Below, piece by piece: positions 1 through 15,216 of a DNA stretch of 64,000 nt. A program made the translations under genes and the position numbers. Each line of letters opens with the position of its first letter. The stretch's first letter is position 1. This DNA is from Minicystis rosea (GTDB taxonomy: Bacteria > Myxococcota_A > Polyangia > Polyangiales > Polyangiaceae): positions 12,818,377-12,882,376 of the forward strand of contig CP016211.1 of NCBI GenBank assembly GCA_001931535.1. Direction: 5' to 3'. Under the pieces are notes generated by a model. The model had not been told where the DNA came from and did no database searches. It saw nothing but the letters and a program-made list of their open reading frames with translations.

Positions 1-560
1 AGCCGTTCCTCATGGCGATCGAGGACGTGTTCTCGATCAAGGGCCGCGGCACGGTGGCCACGGGCCGCATCGAGCGCGGTGTGGTCAAGGTCGGCGAAGA
101 GATCGAGATCATCGGCTTCAAGGACACGAAGAAGAGCGTCGTGACCGGCGTCGAGATGTTCCGCAAGCTCCTCGACCAGGGCCAGGCGGGCGACAACGTC
201 GGCTGCCTCCTCCGCGGCGTCGACAAGGAAGAGATCGAGCGCGGTCAGGTCCTCGCGAAGCCCGGCTCGATCACGCCGCACACGAAGTTCCTCGGTGAGG
301 TCTACGTGCTGAAGAAGGAGGAGGGCGGCCGTCACACGCCGTTCTTCACCAACTACCGGCCGCAGTTCTACATCCGCACCACGGACGTCACGGGCACGGT
401 CAACCTGCCCGAGGGCGTGAAGATGGTGATGCCGGGCGACAACATCACGATGAACATCGAGCTCATCTCGCCGGTCGCGCTCGAAGAGCAGATGCGCTTC
501 GCCATCCGCGAGGGCGGCAAGACCGTCGGCGCGGGCGTCGTCACCAAGATCCTGGCCTAA
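1..560 (+). CDS. tuf: Elongation factor Tu, C-terminal part (5' truncated by window)
   Basis: EF-Tu delivers aminoacyl-tRNA to the ribosome as a GTP complex. The reading frame is open from base 3 (P-F-L-M-A-I-E-D-V-F), matching the end of the G domain and the domain II start motif (M-P-I-E-D-V-F-S-I in most EF-Tu, Ala for Pro here). The visible 185 residues cover beta-barrel domains II and III, including RGVDKEEIERGQVLAKPG and the terminal GAGVVTKILA. The GTP-binding motifs lie outside the window. It leads a tuf-rpmG-trpT-secE-nusG order found in many bacteria. The gene is certain; only the 5' end is missing. Confidence 0.97.
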   Translation, partial: PFLMAIEDVFSIKGRGTVATGRIERGVVKVGEEIEIIGFKDTKKSVVTGVEMFRKLLDQGQAGDNVGCLLRGVDKEEIERGQVLAKPGSITPHTKFLGEVYVLKKEEGGRHTPFFTNYRPQFYIRTTDVTGTVNLPEGVKMVMPGDNITMNIELISPVALEEQMRFAIREGGKTVGAGVVTKILA

Positions 561-566
561 AGCACC

Positions 567-752
567 ATGAGCGAGCAGGCCGGCGGACGTGGAGCCGGCG
601 GGGGGCGGATCCCCGTCACGCTGGCCTGCAGCGAGTGCAAGGCGCGGAACTACAAGACGACGAAGAGCCCTGACCTCGTGGGGAAGGCGCTCGAGCTGAA
701 GAAGTATTGCAAGCAGTGCCAGCGCCACACGCTGCACCGCGAGACGAAATAG
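567..752 (+). CDS. rpmG: 50S ribosomal protein bL33
   Basis: Small large-subunit ribosomal protein of 61 residues. It keeps the zinc-ribbon type cysteines: CSECKARNY around residues 21-29 and CKQCQRH around 48-54, so this is the zinc-binding (C+) form. The N-terminus carries an extra Gly/Arg-rich stretch (about 15 residues, GGRGAGGGR) ahead of the usual start of the fold. It begins six bases after the tuf stop and is followed directly by tRNA-Trp. No strong Shine-Dalgarno is seen, consistent with coupling to tuf. Identification is secure; the exact start is slightly less so because of the extension. Confidence 0.93.
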   Translation: MSEQAGGRGAGGGRIPVTLACSECKARNYKTTKSPDLVGKALELKKYCKQCQRHTLHRETK

Positions 753-771
753 GGAAGATACTCCGAAGCCT

Positions 772-844
772 ACGGGTATAGCTCAGTTGGTAGAGCAGCG
801 GATTCCAAATCCGCAGGTCGGGAGTTCGAGCCTCTCTGCCCGTG
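772..844 (+). tRNA. trpT: tRNA-Trp (anticodon CCA)
   Basis: The cloverleaf folds cleanly. The acceptor arm ACGGGTA pairs with TGCCCGT (one G-T), the D stem is GCTC/GAGC, the anticodon stem is GCGGA/TCCGC around loop TTCCAAA (anticodon CCA), and the T stem is GGGAG/CTCTC around TTCGAGC. The discriminator base is G, as expected for tryptophan tRNA. The 3' CCA is not encoded (next bases CTG), so it must be added by nucleotidyltransferase. Its place between rpmG and secE is typical. Confidence 0.96.
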
Positions 845-929
845 CTGTTGACTGATCGAGCGAATCGGACGGGGCCCGGCCCCATCCGTGCGGATCAGCG
901 GCCGGCCACTTCCCGGGACGAATCGAGCC

Positions 930-1547
930 ATGGCGCAACACACCAAGGACAACGATCGCGAGACCGCCGAGGACGAGGAAGAGACCTCCTCCGAGAGCGA
1001 GGGCTCCGCGGAGCCGCGTGGCGGCGGCGAGCTCGTGCGCGCCGACGCGTCCGACGGTGACGACGGCGAAGGCAACGAGACCGACGCCGACGGTGAAGAA
1101 GAAGTCGAAGAAGAGGGCTCCGCGGCGAATCTCGGCAGCGCGCGCTACGTGCTCTCGGGCTTCTTCGCGGCGGGGATGCTGGGCGCTTACGTGCTCGGCC
1201 GTGCGCTCCAGGCGATCTGGACCGCAGCGTCCAACAAGGACTGGTTCAGCCAGAGCCTGCCGCGGATGGCCGCCGTCTCCGACGACGACAAGGGGATGTA
1301 CTCCTTGCTCATCGGCGGCCTCGTCGCTCTCGTGATGGTCTATCGCACGTACCAGAAGCCCGAAGTCCGCACCTGGGCGGACGAAGTGGCGGCCGAGCTG
1401 CAGAAGGTCGTTTGGCCGTCTCGGAAGGACGTCACCAACTCGACCATCATCGTGATCGTCGCCAGCACGGTCGCGACGGTTTACCTGACGCTCCTCGATC
1501 GGCTGTGGGCGTTCGTCACAAACATCGTGTACGGCGACGGAAGCTGA
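930..1547 (+). CDS. secE: Preprotein translocase subunit SecE, long acidic N-terminus
   Basis: SecE clamps the SecY channel in the inner membrane. The C-terminal part (E-L-Q-K-V-V-W-P-S-R-K-D-V, then a hydrophobic segment) is the diagnostic SecE amphipathic helix plus final transmembrane helix. Two additional hydrophobic segments, near residues 70-93 and 118-135, give a three-span layout as in E. coli. The protein is about 205 residues with a strongly acidic, Glu/Asp/Ser-rich first 65 residues not present in most SecE. The start at 930 is preferred over an in-frame ATG-less upstream extension because MAQHTKD begins the protein-like stretch. It is followed 18 bases later by nusG. Confidence 0.92.
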   Translation: MAQHTKDNDRETAEDEEETSSESEGSAEPRGGGELVRADASDGDDGEGNETDADGEEEVEEEGSAANLGSARYVLSGFFAAGMLGAYVLGRALQAIWTAASNKDWFSQSLPRMAAVSDDDKGMYSLLIGGLVALVMVYRTYQKPEVRTWADEVAAELQKVVWPSRKDVTNSTIIVIVASTVATVYLTLLDRLWAFVTNIVYGDGS

Positions 1548-1565
1548 GCTACTACGGGCCCCCCC

Positions 1566-2096
1566 ATGGCGAAGAAGTGGTACGTCATTCACACCTACTC
1601 GGGTTACGAGGCTAAGGTGCGCGACGCGCTCCAGCAGCGCGCCAAGCAGTTCTCGCTCGAGGACAAGTTCGGCGAGATCCTCATTCCGAGCGAGACCGTG
1701 ACGGAGAACCGTCCCGGCGGGAAGACGCGCGTCCGCCAGAAGCTCAGCCTCCCCGGCTACATCTTCGTCGAAATGGAGATGAGCGAGACGGTGTGGCACC
1801 TCGTCAAGGACACGCCGAAGGTCACCGGCTTCATCGGTAACCAGACTCCGCAAGAGGTCCCGAGCTCGCAGATCGACAGCCTTCGCCGTGGGATCCAGGA
1901 GAACGTCGCCAAGCCGCGCCCGCGCGTGAGCTTCGAGGTCGGCGAAGAGGTCCGGGTGCTCGACGGCGCGTTTGCCAATTTCACCGGCACCGTCGACGAG
2001 GTGAAGTCGGACAAGCAGAAGCTCAAGGTCAAAGTCTCGATCTTCGGTCGGCCCACCAGCGTGGAGCTCGATTTCGCGTCCGTCGAGAAGCGGTGA
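1566..2096 (+). CDS. nusG: Transcription termination/antitermination factor NusG
   Basis: NusG binds RNA polymerase and links it to Rho or to ribosomal protein S10. The 176-residue protein starts with the classic M-x-K-K-W-Y-V-I-H-T-Y-S-G-Y-E of the NGN domain. After a short linker, residues about 125-176 form a KOW domain (VGEEVRVLDGAFANFTGTV). Length and both domains match ordinary housekeeping NusG, not the LoaP/RfaH paralogues. It sits between secE and rplK, the canonical place. Confidence 0.97.
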   Translation: MAKKWYVIHTYSGYEAKVRDALQQRAKQFSLEDKFGEILIPSETVTENRPGGKTRVRQKLSLPGYIFVEMEMSETVWHLVKDTPKVTGFIGNQTPQEVPSSQIDSLRRGIQENVAKPRPRVSFEVGEEVRVLDGAFANFTGTVDEVKSDKQKLKVKVSIFGRPTSVELDFASVEKR

Positions 2097-2183
2097 GATC
2101 GAAAGCCGCGGCGCGCCCCGACCTGGGGGCGTTGGGCTCGCGGTCCAGCAGCAAAAGCAGCGCAGGCAGATAGGTAGCGAGTC

Positions 2184-2627
2184 ATGGCGAAGAAGATCAC
2201 CGGGTACGTCAAGTTGCAGCTCCCCGCCGGCAAGGCCAACCCGTCGCCCCCCGTCGGCCCCGCCCTCGGTCAGCACGGCGTCAACATCATGGCCTTCTGC
2301 AAGGACTTCAACGCCCGCACGGCCAAGGAAGAGGGGATGATCATCCCCGTGGTGATCACGGTCTTCTCCGACCGTTCGTTCACCTTCGTCACCAAGACGC
2401 CGCCGGCCAGCGTTCTGCTCAAGAAGGCGGCGGGCCTCGCCACGGTGAAGAAGCCGGGCTCGGGCTCGAAGGAGCCCAACAAGAACAAGGTGGGCAAGGT
2501 CTCGCAGAAGCAGCTCAAGGAGCTGGCCCAGCTCAAGATGCAGGACATGAACACGACCAACCTCGAGTCGGCGATGCGCAGCATGGCCGGCACGGCGCGG
2601 TCGATGGGGATCGAGATCGGCGACTGA
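2184..2627 (+). CDS. rplK: 50S ribosomal protein uL11
   Basis: L11 binds 23S rRNA at the GTPase-associated centre. The 147-residue protein has the expected N-terminal KLQLPAGKANPSPPVGPALGQ with the conserved proline-rich bend. The C-terminal rRNA-binding domain ends SMAGTARSMGIEIGD. Length is normal. A weak ribosome-binding site (GATAGGTAGCGAGTC) precedes the ATG. It is followed by a 112-bp gap, then rplA. Confidence 0.97.
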   Translation: MAKKITGYVKLQLPAGKANPSPPVGPALGQHGVNIMAFCKDFNARTAKEEGMIIPVVITVFSDRSFTFVTKTPPASVLLKKAAGLATVKKPGSGSKEPNKNKVGKVSQKQLKELAQLKMQDMNTTNLESAMRSMAGTARSMGIEIGD

Positions 2628-2739
2628 TCGTCGCGGTCGATCTCCCACAGATTTTGCCGCGCACCCCGCGCGGCGAGAGCTCACCACGGTTTTACCGGCG
2701 AGCCGTGGGAGGCGAAAGCCGAAACAGCAAGGAGGGCAA

Positions 2740-3453
2740 ATGCCTAAAATCGCCAAGAAACAGAAGGCGGCGCGCGAGAAGGTCGACCGCACGAAGAAGT
2801 TCACGCTCACCGAAGCGTGTGCTCTCGTGAAGTCGGCGGCGCCGTCGAAGTTCGACGAGACGGTGGACCTCGCGGTCCGCCTGGGTGTCAATCCGCGTCA
2901 CGCCGACCAGATGGTCCGCGGCGCCGTCGTGCTCCCGCACGGCACCGGTCAGTCGCTGAAGGTCCTCGTCTTCGCCAAGGGCGAAAAGGCGAAGGAAGCC
3001 GAGGCGGCCGGCGCCGATCACGTGGGCGCGGAAGATCTCGTGGCCAAGGTCCAGGAAGGCTTCATGGACTTCGACCGCGTCATCGCCACGCCGGACATGA
3101 TGGGGCAGGTCGGTAAGCTCGGTCGTATCCTCGGTCCGCGTGGCCTGATGCCGAACCCGAAGGTCGGTACGGTCACGTTCGACGTGAAGACGGCCGTGTC
3201 CGAGGCGAAGGCCGGCAAGGTCGAGTACCGCGTCGAGAAGGCGGGCATCGTGCACGCCCGCATCGGCAAGGTCTCGTTCTCCGAGGCCGCGCTCCACACC
3301 AACGCCGACGCGCTGATCCAGGCGCTCGTGCGCGCCAAGCCGGCGACGGCCAAGGGCGTGTACCTGCGCAGCATCACGCTCTCGTCGACGATGGGACCGG
3401 GCGTTCGCATCGACCCGCTCCACTACAGCGGCGGCAAGACGGAGGAGGCGTAG
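2740..3453 (+). CDS. rplA: 50S ribosomal protein uL1
   Basis: L1 forms the mobile L1 stalk and commonly represses its own operon by binding mRNA. The protein has 237 residues with the signature GRILGPRGLMPNPKVGTVT near residue 128 and the family C-terminus (LSSTMGPGVRIDP). A strong Shine-Dalgarno (AAGGAGGGCAA) lies just upstream of the ATG, which fixes the start. It is separated from rplJ by only three bases, so translation of the two is probably coupled. Confidence 0.97.
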   Translation: MPKIAKKQKAAREKVDRTKKFTLTEACALVKSAAPSKFDETVDLAVRLGVNPRHADQMVRGAVVLPHGTGQSLKVLVFAKGEKAKEAEAAGADHVGAEDLVAKVQEGFMDFDRVIATPDMMGQVGKLGRILGPRGLMPNPKVGTVTFDVKTAVSEAKAGKVEYRVEKAGIVHARIGKVSFSEAALHTNADALIQALVRAKPATAKGVYLRSITLSSTMGPGVRIDPLHYSGGKTEEA

Positions 3454-3456
3454 CCC

Positions 3457-3996
3457 ATGGAACGCGCCCAGAAAGAGACGGTCGTCGGCTCCATCAAGGA
3501 GAAGTTCGACCGGATGACCTCGGCGGTCTTTCTCGACTTCAAGGGCCTCGACGTCGCCACGGTGTCGAAGCTCCGCGACGAGTTCCGCAAGAGCGGCGTC
3601 GAGTACAAGGTCGTCAAGAACACGCTGATCAAGCACGCGATCAAGAGCCACGCTTGGGCGAAGACGCTGGACAAGAGCCTCGTCGGCATGACGGGCGTTG
3701 CGTTCAGCTACGAAGACCCGAGCGCCGCGGCCAAGGTCGTGAAGGCGTTCCGCAAGGACCCTGCGCACGAGAAGCTCAAGGTGAAGGCTGGCCTCGTCGA
3801 CGGCACCCTGGTGCCGGGCGACAAGGTCGAGACCGATCTGGCGTCGATGCCTGGGAAGAACGAGCTGCGCGCGTCGCTGCTCGCGACCCTCCAGGCGCCC
3901 CTCCAGAACTTCGTTCAGCTCCTCAACGCGCCGGCGCAGAACTTCGCGTATCTGCTCGCGGCCAAGGAGAAGAACGCGAAGGAGGCCGCCGGGTGA
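3457..3996 (+). CDS. rplJ: 50S ribosomal protein uL10
   Basis: L10 anchors L7/L12 dimers to the ribosome. The 179-residue protein starts MERAQKETVVGSIKEKF and contains the L10 core with DFKGLDVATVSKLRDEFRK and YKVVKNTLIKHAI. The C-terminal helix (NFVQLLNAPAQNFAYLL) is the L7/L12 docking segment. The start follows rplA after three bases, so the usual L10 autoregulatory leader upstream of rplJ cannot be intergenic here. Confidence 0.96.
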   Translation: MERAQKETVVGSIKEKFDRMTSAVFLDFKGLDVATVSKLRDEFRKSGVEYKVVKNTLIKHAIKSHAWAKTLDKSLVGMTGVAFSYEDPSAAAKVVKAFRKDPAHEKLKVKAGLVDGTLVPGDKVETDLASMPGKNELRASLLATLQAPLQNFVQLLNAPAQNFAYLLAAKEKNAKEAAG

Positions 3997-4036
3997 GAAG
4001 CGGGGCGCGTTCGTCACGAGCGCCTAGCCCCTCTCG

Positions 4037-4199
4037 GTGAGTACGCGGTTTTCGCGAGCACTCACGCCCCGGCCGGTCGCGCCGGTCTGGTCGGCAAGAA
4101 CGCAAAGTTTGCGCCGGCTTCACTGTCAAGCAAAAAGGGCGTTGCGCCCATCTGATTTTGTTCTACACACGCCTCCCCCGGAACGTACCGGCGGCGTGT
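4037..4199 (+). promoter_or_regulatory. Structured rplJ-rplL leader with several hairpins
   Basis: The 226-bp gap between rplJ and rplL has no supported gene but three inverted repeats. GTGAGT/ACTCAC closes a stem-loop at 4037-4065. A GGGCG/CGCCC hairpin at 4137-4149 is followed by a T-rich stretch. ACACGCC/GGCGTGT spans 4167-4199, ending ten bases before the rplL ribosome-binding site. A role in separate control or processing for L7/L12 is inference. Confidence 0.45.
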
Positions 4200-4222
4200 T
4201 CGGGTTTGAAGGAGTTCTTCCC

Positions 4223-4612
4223 ATGGCTGATGTCACGCGTGATCAGGTCGTCGACTTCCTCTCCCAGATGCCGGTCATCGAGCTCGCGGGCCTCATCAAG
4301 ACGCTCGAGGACAAGTGGGGCGTGAAGGCTGCCCCGGTCGCTGTCGCGGCTGGCCCGGCGCCGGTCGGTGGTGGTGAGCCTGCGGCCAAGGTCGAGGAGA
4401 AGACGGAGTTCGACGTCGTCCTCGCCAACGCCGGCGCCAACAAGATCCAGGTCATCAAGGCGATCCGCGAGATCACCGGCCTGGGCCTCAAGGAGGCGAA
4501 GGACCTCGTCGAGGCTGCCCCCAAGACCGTCAAGGAAGCGGTCTCCAAGGCTGACGCCGAGGATATGAAGAAGAAGCTCGCCGAGGCTGGTGCGACCGTC
4601 GAGCTCAAGTAA
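4223..4612 (+). CDS. rplL: 50S ribosomal protein bL12 (L7/L12)
   Basis: The stalk protein that recruits translation GTPases. The start at 4223 is chosen because MADVTRDQVVDFLSQMPV matches the family N-terminus and a good Shine-Dalgarno (GAAGGAG) lies just upstream. The open frame extends further 5' but without homology. The product has 129 residues: N-terminal dimerisation helices, an Ala/Pro/Val/Gly hinge near 35-55, and the globular C-domain with GLGLKEAKDLVEAAPK and a final AGATVELK. Length is usual. Confidence 0.97.
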   Translation: MADVTRDQVVDFLSQMPVIELAGLIKTLEDKWGVKAAPVAVAAGPAPVGGGEPAAKVEEKTEFDVVLANAGANKIQVIKAIREITGLGLKEAKDLVEAAPKTVKEAVSKADAEDMKKKLAEAGATVELK

Positions 4613-4658
4613 GGGTCTTCCGTTCCCTTCGGGGGAAGTCGGAACCGCCCTTAACAGG

Positions 4659-4700
4659 ACGGCGGCAGAGGCGAGTGTCTCTGCCGTCCGTCCGCGTTTT
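4659..4700 (+). terminator. Attenuator-like hairpin between rplL and rpoB
   Basis: GGCAGAG (4664-4670) pairs with CTCTGCC (4679-4685) around an 8-base loop. It is followed by GTCCGTCCGCGTTTT, ending in a short T-run. It lies in the 230-bp rplL-rpoB gap, where E. coli has a partial terminator that lowers rpoBC relative to ribosomal-protein transcripts. The structure is visible; the function is inferred by analogy. Confidence 0.5.
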
Positions 4701-4842
4701 GTGCTTCGCATAGCTTTCTCCAGCCCCGCTCGCTCGAGCGTGCGCTGGAAGTGACCCAAGGCCGTCGGGGCAGAGGCCCCGCGGCCGCTCGGTTCGTGTA
4801 GCGCGGCCTGCCCCCGCGCACCGGTAGAGCCGGAGGAAATCG

Positions 4843-8994
<4,152 letters not shown>

Positions 8995-8997
8995 TCC

Positions 8998-13290
<4,293 letters not shown>

Positions 13291-13339
13291 TCCTCGGCTG
13301 ACCGCGCTGCGTCGCTCTCCCGAGCACGCAGGACGAGCG

Positions 13340-13385
13340 AAGCCCCGCGTCCTTCCGCTAGGAAGGGGCGGGGCTTTCGCTTTCC
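13340..13385 (+). terminator. Rho-independent terminator of the ribosomal protein/rpoBC operon
   Basis: AAGCCCC (13340-13346) pairs with GGGGCTT (13370-13376), and inside it CCTTCC pairs with GGAAGG around a GCTA loop. A pyrimidine tail (TCGCTTTCC) follows. It is placed 50 bases after the rpoC stop. Confidence 0.85.
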
Positions 13386-14071
13386 ATGGCGACGGCCTCG
13401 TGGTGACGCGCTCTCAATCGCATCATGCAGAGACGGGCTTCGGCGCTGCCTGGTTGCGATGAGCGACGGCCTCGGCGCCGTGCAGCGATGCGTTCTCGGC
13501 GTCAGGGGAGGGCCTCGATCGACGCACGCTGATGCATTTTCACGTCGCGCCCTCGAGCGCAGCGACGGCCTGCGTGACACGCGCGGATGCGTTCTCGGCA
13601 TCGTGCGGAGGGGCGCCGCTCCACGATTCGTTTGAGCTCAAACGAATGCTCCGAGCGCGCGCAGGGCCTCTGTCGAAGGGCTTTTCGTTCGCGGTCGAAC
13701 AGATGTGTTCGTGGTCGAAACGAGGTTGCCAGGAGCATGGGAGTCGCCGAAGGGCGACCCTGATCGAGGCCCCGGGGCCGGCCTCGATCGAGGCGTAGGG
13801 CTCGGCGTGATCCCTGCGCGCGGGAGGCGTTGGGCGGGATCGAGATATCGAGTCTCTCTTGCGCGCGGGGACATCGCTGCGTCGCGCGCGTGAGGCAGGT
13901 TTTCTCGGACGCCGAGGGATCGCGCGTGCTCGCGATGGGCCGGCGTCACCGCGACGAAGCGGGGATTTCGTTTGCGAGCGCACGTGCGCCTTCACGTGCG
14001 AACGACCGGGCCAGAGGTGGTGTCGCGGGTTGCCGGAGCGCGATGGGCGCGCGGGCGGCGTTCATGGGTAT
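13386..14071. other. Non-coding stretch with degenerate repeats and palindromes
   Basis: About 690 bp with no supported gene. Visible content: a degenerate repeat at about 13462-13512 and 13561-13613 sharing GCGACGGCCT and GATGCGTTCTCGGC, with a weaker third copy near 13390. There is a perfect 22-bp palindrome at 13626-13647 built on GTTTGAGCTCAAAC. An inverted repeat GATCGAGGCC/GGCCTCGATC lies at 13762-13789. Short open frames here lack ribosome-binding sites and resemble no family I recognise. Confidence 0.6.
13626..13647. repeat. Perfect 22-bp palindrome, copy of dispersed GTTTGAGCTCAAAC element
   Basis: The 14-bp core GTTTGAGCTCAAAC is flanked by matching ATTC/GAAT, giving a perfect 22-bp dyad in the gap after rpoC. 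Three other places in the window carry the same core. Confidence 0.75.
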
Positions 14072-14080
14072 TGCTATACT
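14072..14080 (+). promoter_or_regulatory. Extended -10 promoter element upstream of the GTPase gene
   Basis: TGCTATACT matches an extended -10 (TGnTATAAT type). It stands out in GC-rich sequence about 80 bases before the GTPase start. No convincing -35 is seen, which extended -10 promoters can do without. This is the likely promoter for the 14161-17427 two-gene unit (inference). Confidence 0.45.
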
Positions 14081-14160
14081 CGGCGGCGAAGGGCGGGGCC
14101 TTTCGTGCGCCGGGGGGCGGCACCACGAGCGGCTTTTGCCTGCTTGAAGCAGGGGGCAAC

Positions 14161-15216
14161 GTGTCTTTGGCGGACGGTGTATCCATCGTCGCGTCGGTGC
14201 TCGCGGCCGCGTTCGGCGGGGGGCTCGCGGTCACGCTCGCGCGCGCCGCGGACCTGCGGCGAAGGCTCGCGGACAGCACCGAGGAGGCGACGGCGCTGCG
14301 CGGGCTGCTCGGCGCCGCGCAGCAGGGGCTCGCGGCGGCGCGATCGGCGATGATGACGAACGGGCGCGAGCTCGAAGAGGCGCGCGGCGCGGCCGCGGAG
14401 ATGGCGCGCCGGATCGACGACGCGCGCCACGAAGACGAGAAGAAGGCCGGCTGGCTCGATCACCAGCAAGAGGAGATCGACTGGCTCCGCGCCGAGCTCG
14501 AGAAGCGGCCCAAGATCACGCGCAAGACGTACAAGATCGTCACCGTCGGCATGAAGTGGACGGGGAAGACCTCGCTCACGCTCAAGTGGGCGAACCCTCT
14601 CGTCGACTTGGGGATGCTGCAAGGCACCAAGATCGAGCGCTACGAGCGGACCGTGAGCCACGTGGCCGCCAAGGACGTGACCACGGAGCACGTCTTCGAG
14701 ATCGGCGATTGGGGCGGCGAGCACATGGTCGACGCGCAGCAGGAGCTCATCATGGATGAGATCCACGGGATGCTGATCGTCGTCGATCTCGGCGGCAAGG
14801 ACGCGAAGACCGTGGAGCCCGCGCGCGTGCAACAGCAGCTCCGCGAGTTCCAACCGGAGTCGCTCAAGTTCTTCTTCGGGCCGAAGACGGTGGCCTCGTG
14901 CAAGGCCGTGGTGCTCTTCATCAACAAGAGCGATCTCATCGCCGGCACGCCGGCGGAGGCCGAGATCGAGGCGCGCCGGCTCTACGCGCGGCTCATCGAC
15001 GATCTCATGCGTTACAAGGAGCAAGTCGACATCCGCGTCTTCGTGGGATCGGCGAGCTACGGGCACTCGACGCACATGCTCTTTTCGCACTTCGTCGAGA
15101 AGATCCTGCCCAAGAACGCTTACGACAATCAGCTCCTCCAACGGCTCAAGACCGATCCTCCCGCCGTCCGCGAGAAGCCGGTGAAGGCACCCCCTCTCTT
15201 GCACGCGAAGGCCTAA
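14161..15216 (+). CDS. Membrane-anchored Ras-like GTPase with coiled coil
   Basis: Predicted inner-membrane GTPase of 351 residues. The GTG start at 14161 is chosen because a purine-rich site (AAGCAGGGGG) precedes it. A hydrophobic helix at residues 6-27 anchors the protein. Residues 30-118 are rich in Ala/Glu/Arg heptads (coiled coil). A GTPase domain follows: Walker A G-M-K-W-T-G-K-T-S at 130-138, G3 DWGGE at 183, G4 NKSD at 255-258 and G5 SA at 297. The motif set fits small Ras/Rab-like bacterial GTPases; it is not MglA-like in length or context. The next gene starts on the base after its stop, implying a complex or coupled translation. The biological role is unknown. Confidence 0.8.
   Translation: MSLADGVSIVASVLAAAFGGGLAVTLARAADLRRRLADSTEEATALRGLLGAAQQGLAAARSAMMTNGRELEEARGAAAEMARRIDDARHEDEKKAGWLDHQQEEIDWLRAELEKRPKITRKTYKIVTVGMKWTGKTSLTLKWANPLVDLGMLQGTKIERYERTVSHVAAKDVTTEHVFEIGDWGGEHMVDAQQELIMDEIHGMLIVVDLGGKDAKTVEPARVQQQLREFQPESLKFFFGPKTVASCKAVVLFINKSDLIAGTPAEAEIEARRLYARLIDDLMRYKEQVDIRVFVGSASYGHSTHMLFSHFVEKILPKNAYDNQLLQRLKTDPPAVREKPVKAPPLLHAKA

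Noticed and set aside
13532..13798. Short plus-strand open frame after rpoC.
   Set aside because: No ribosome-binding site and no recognisable sequence; it runs through the degenerate repeats and the palindrome.
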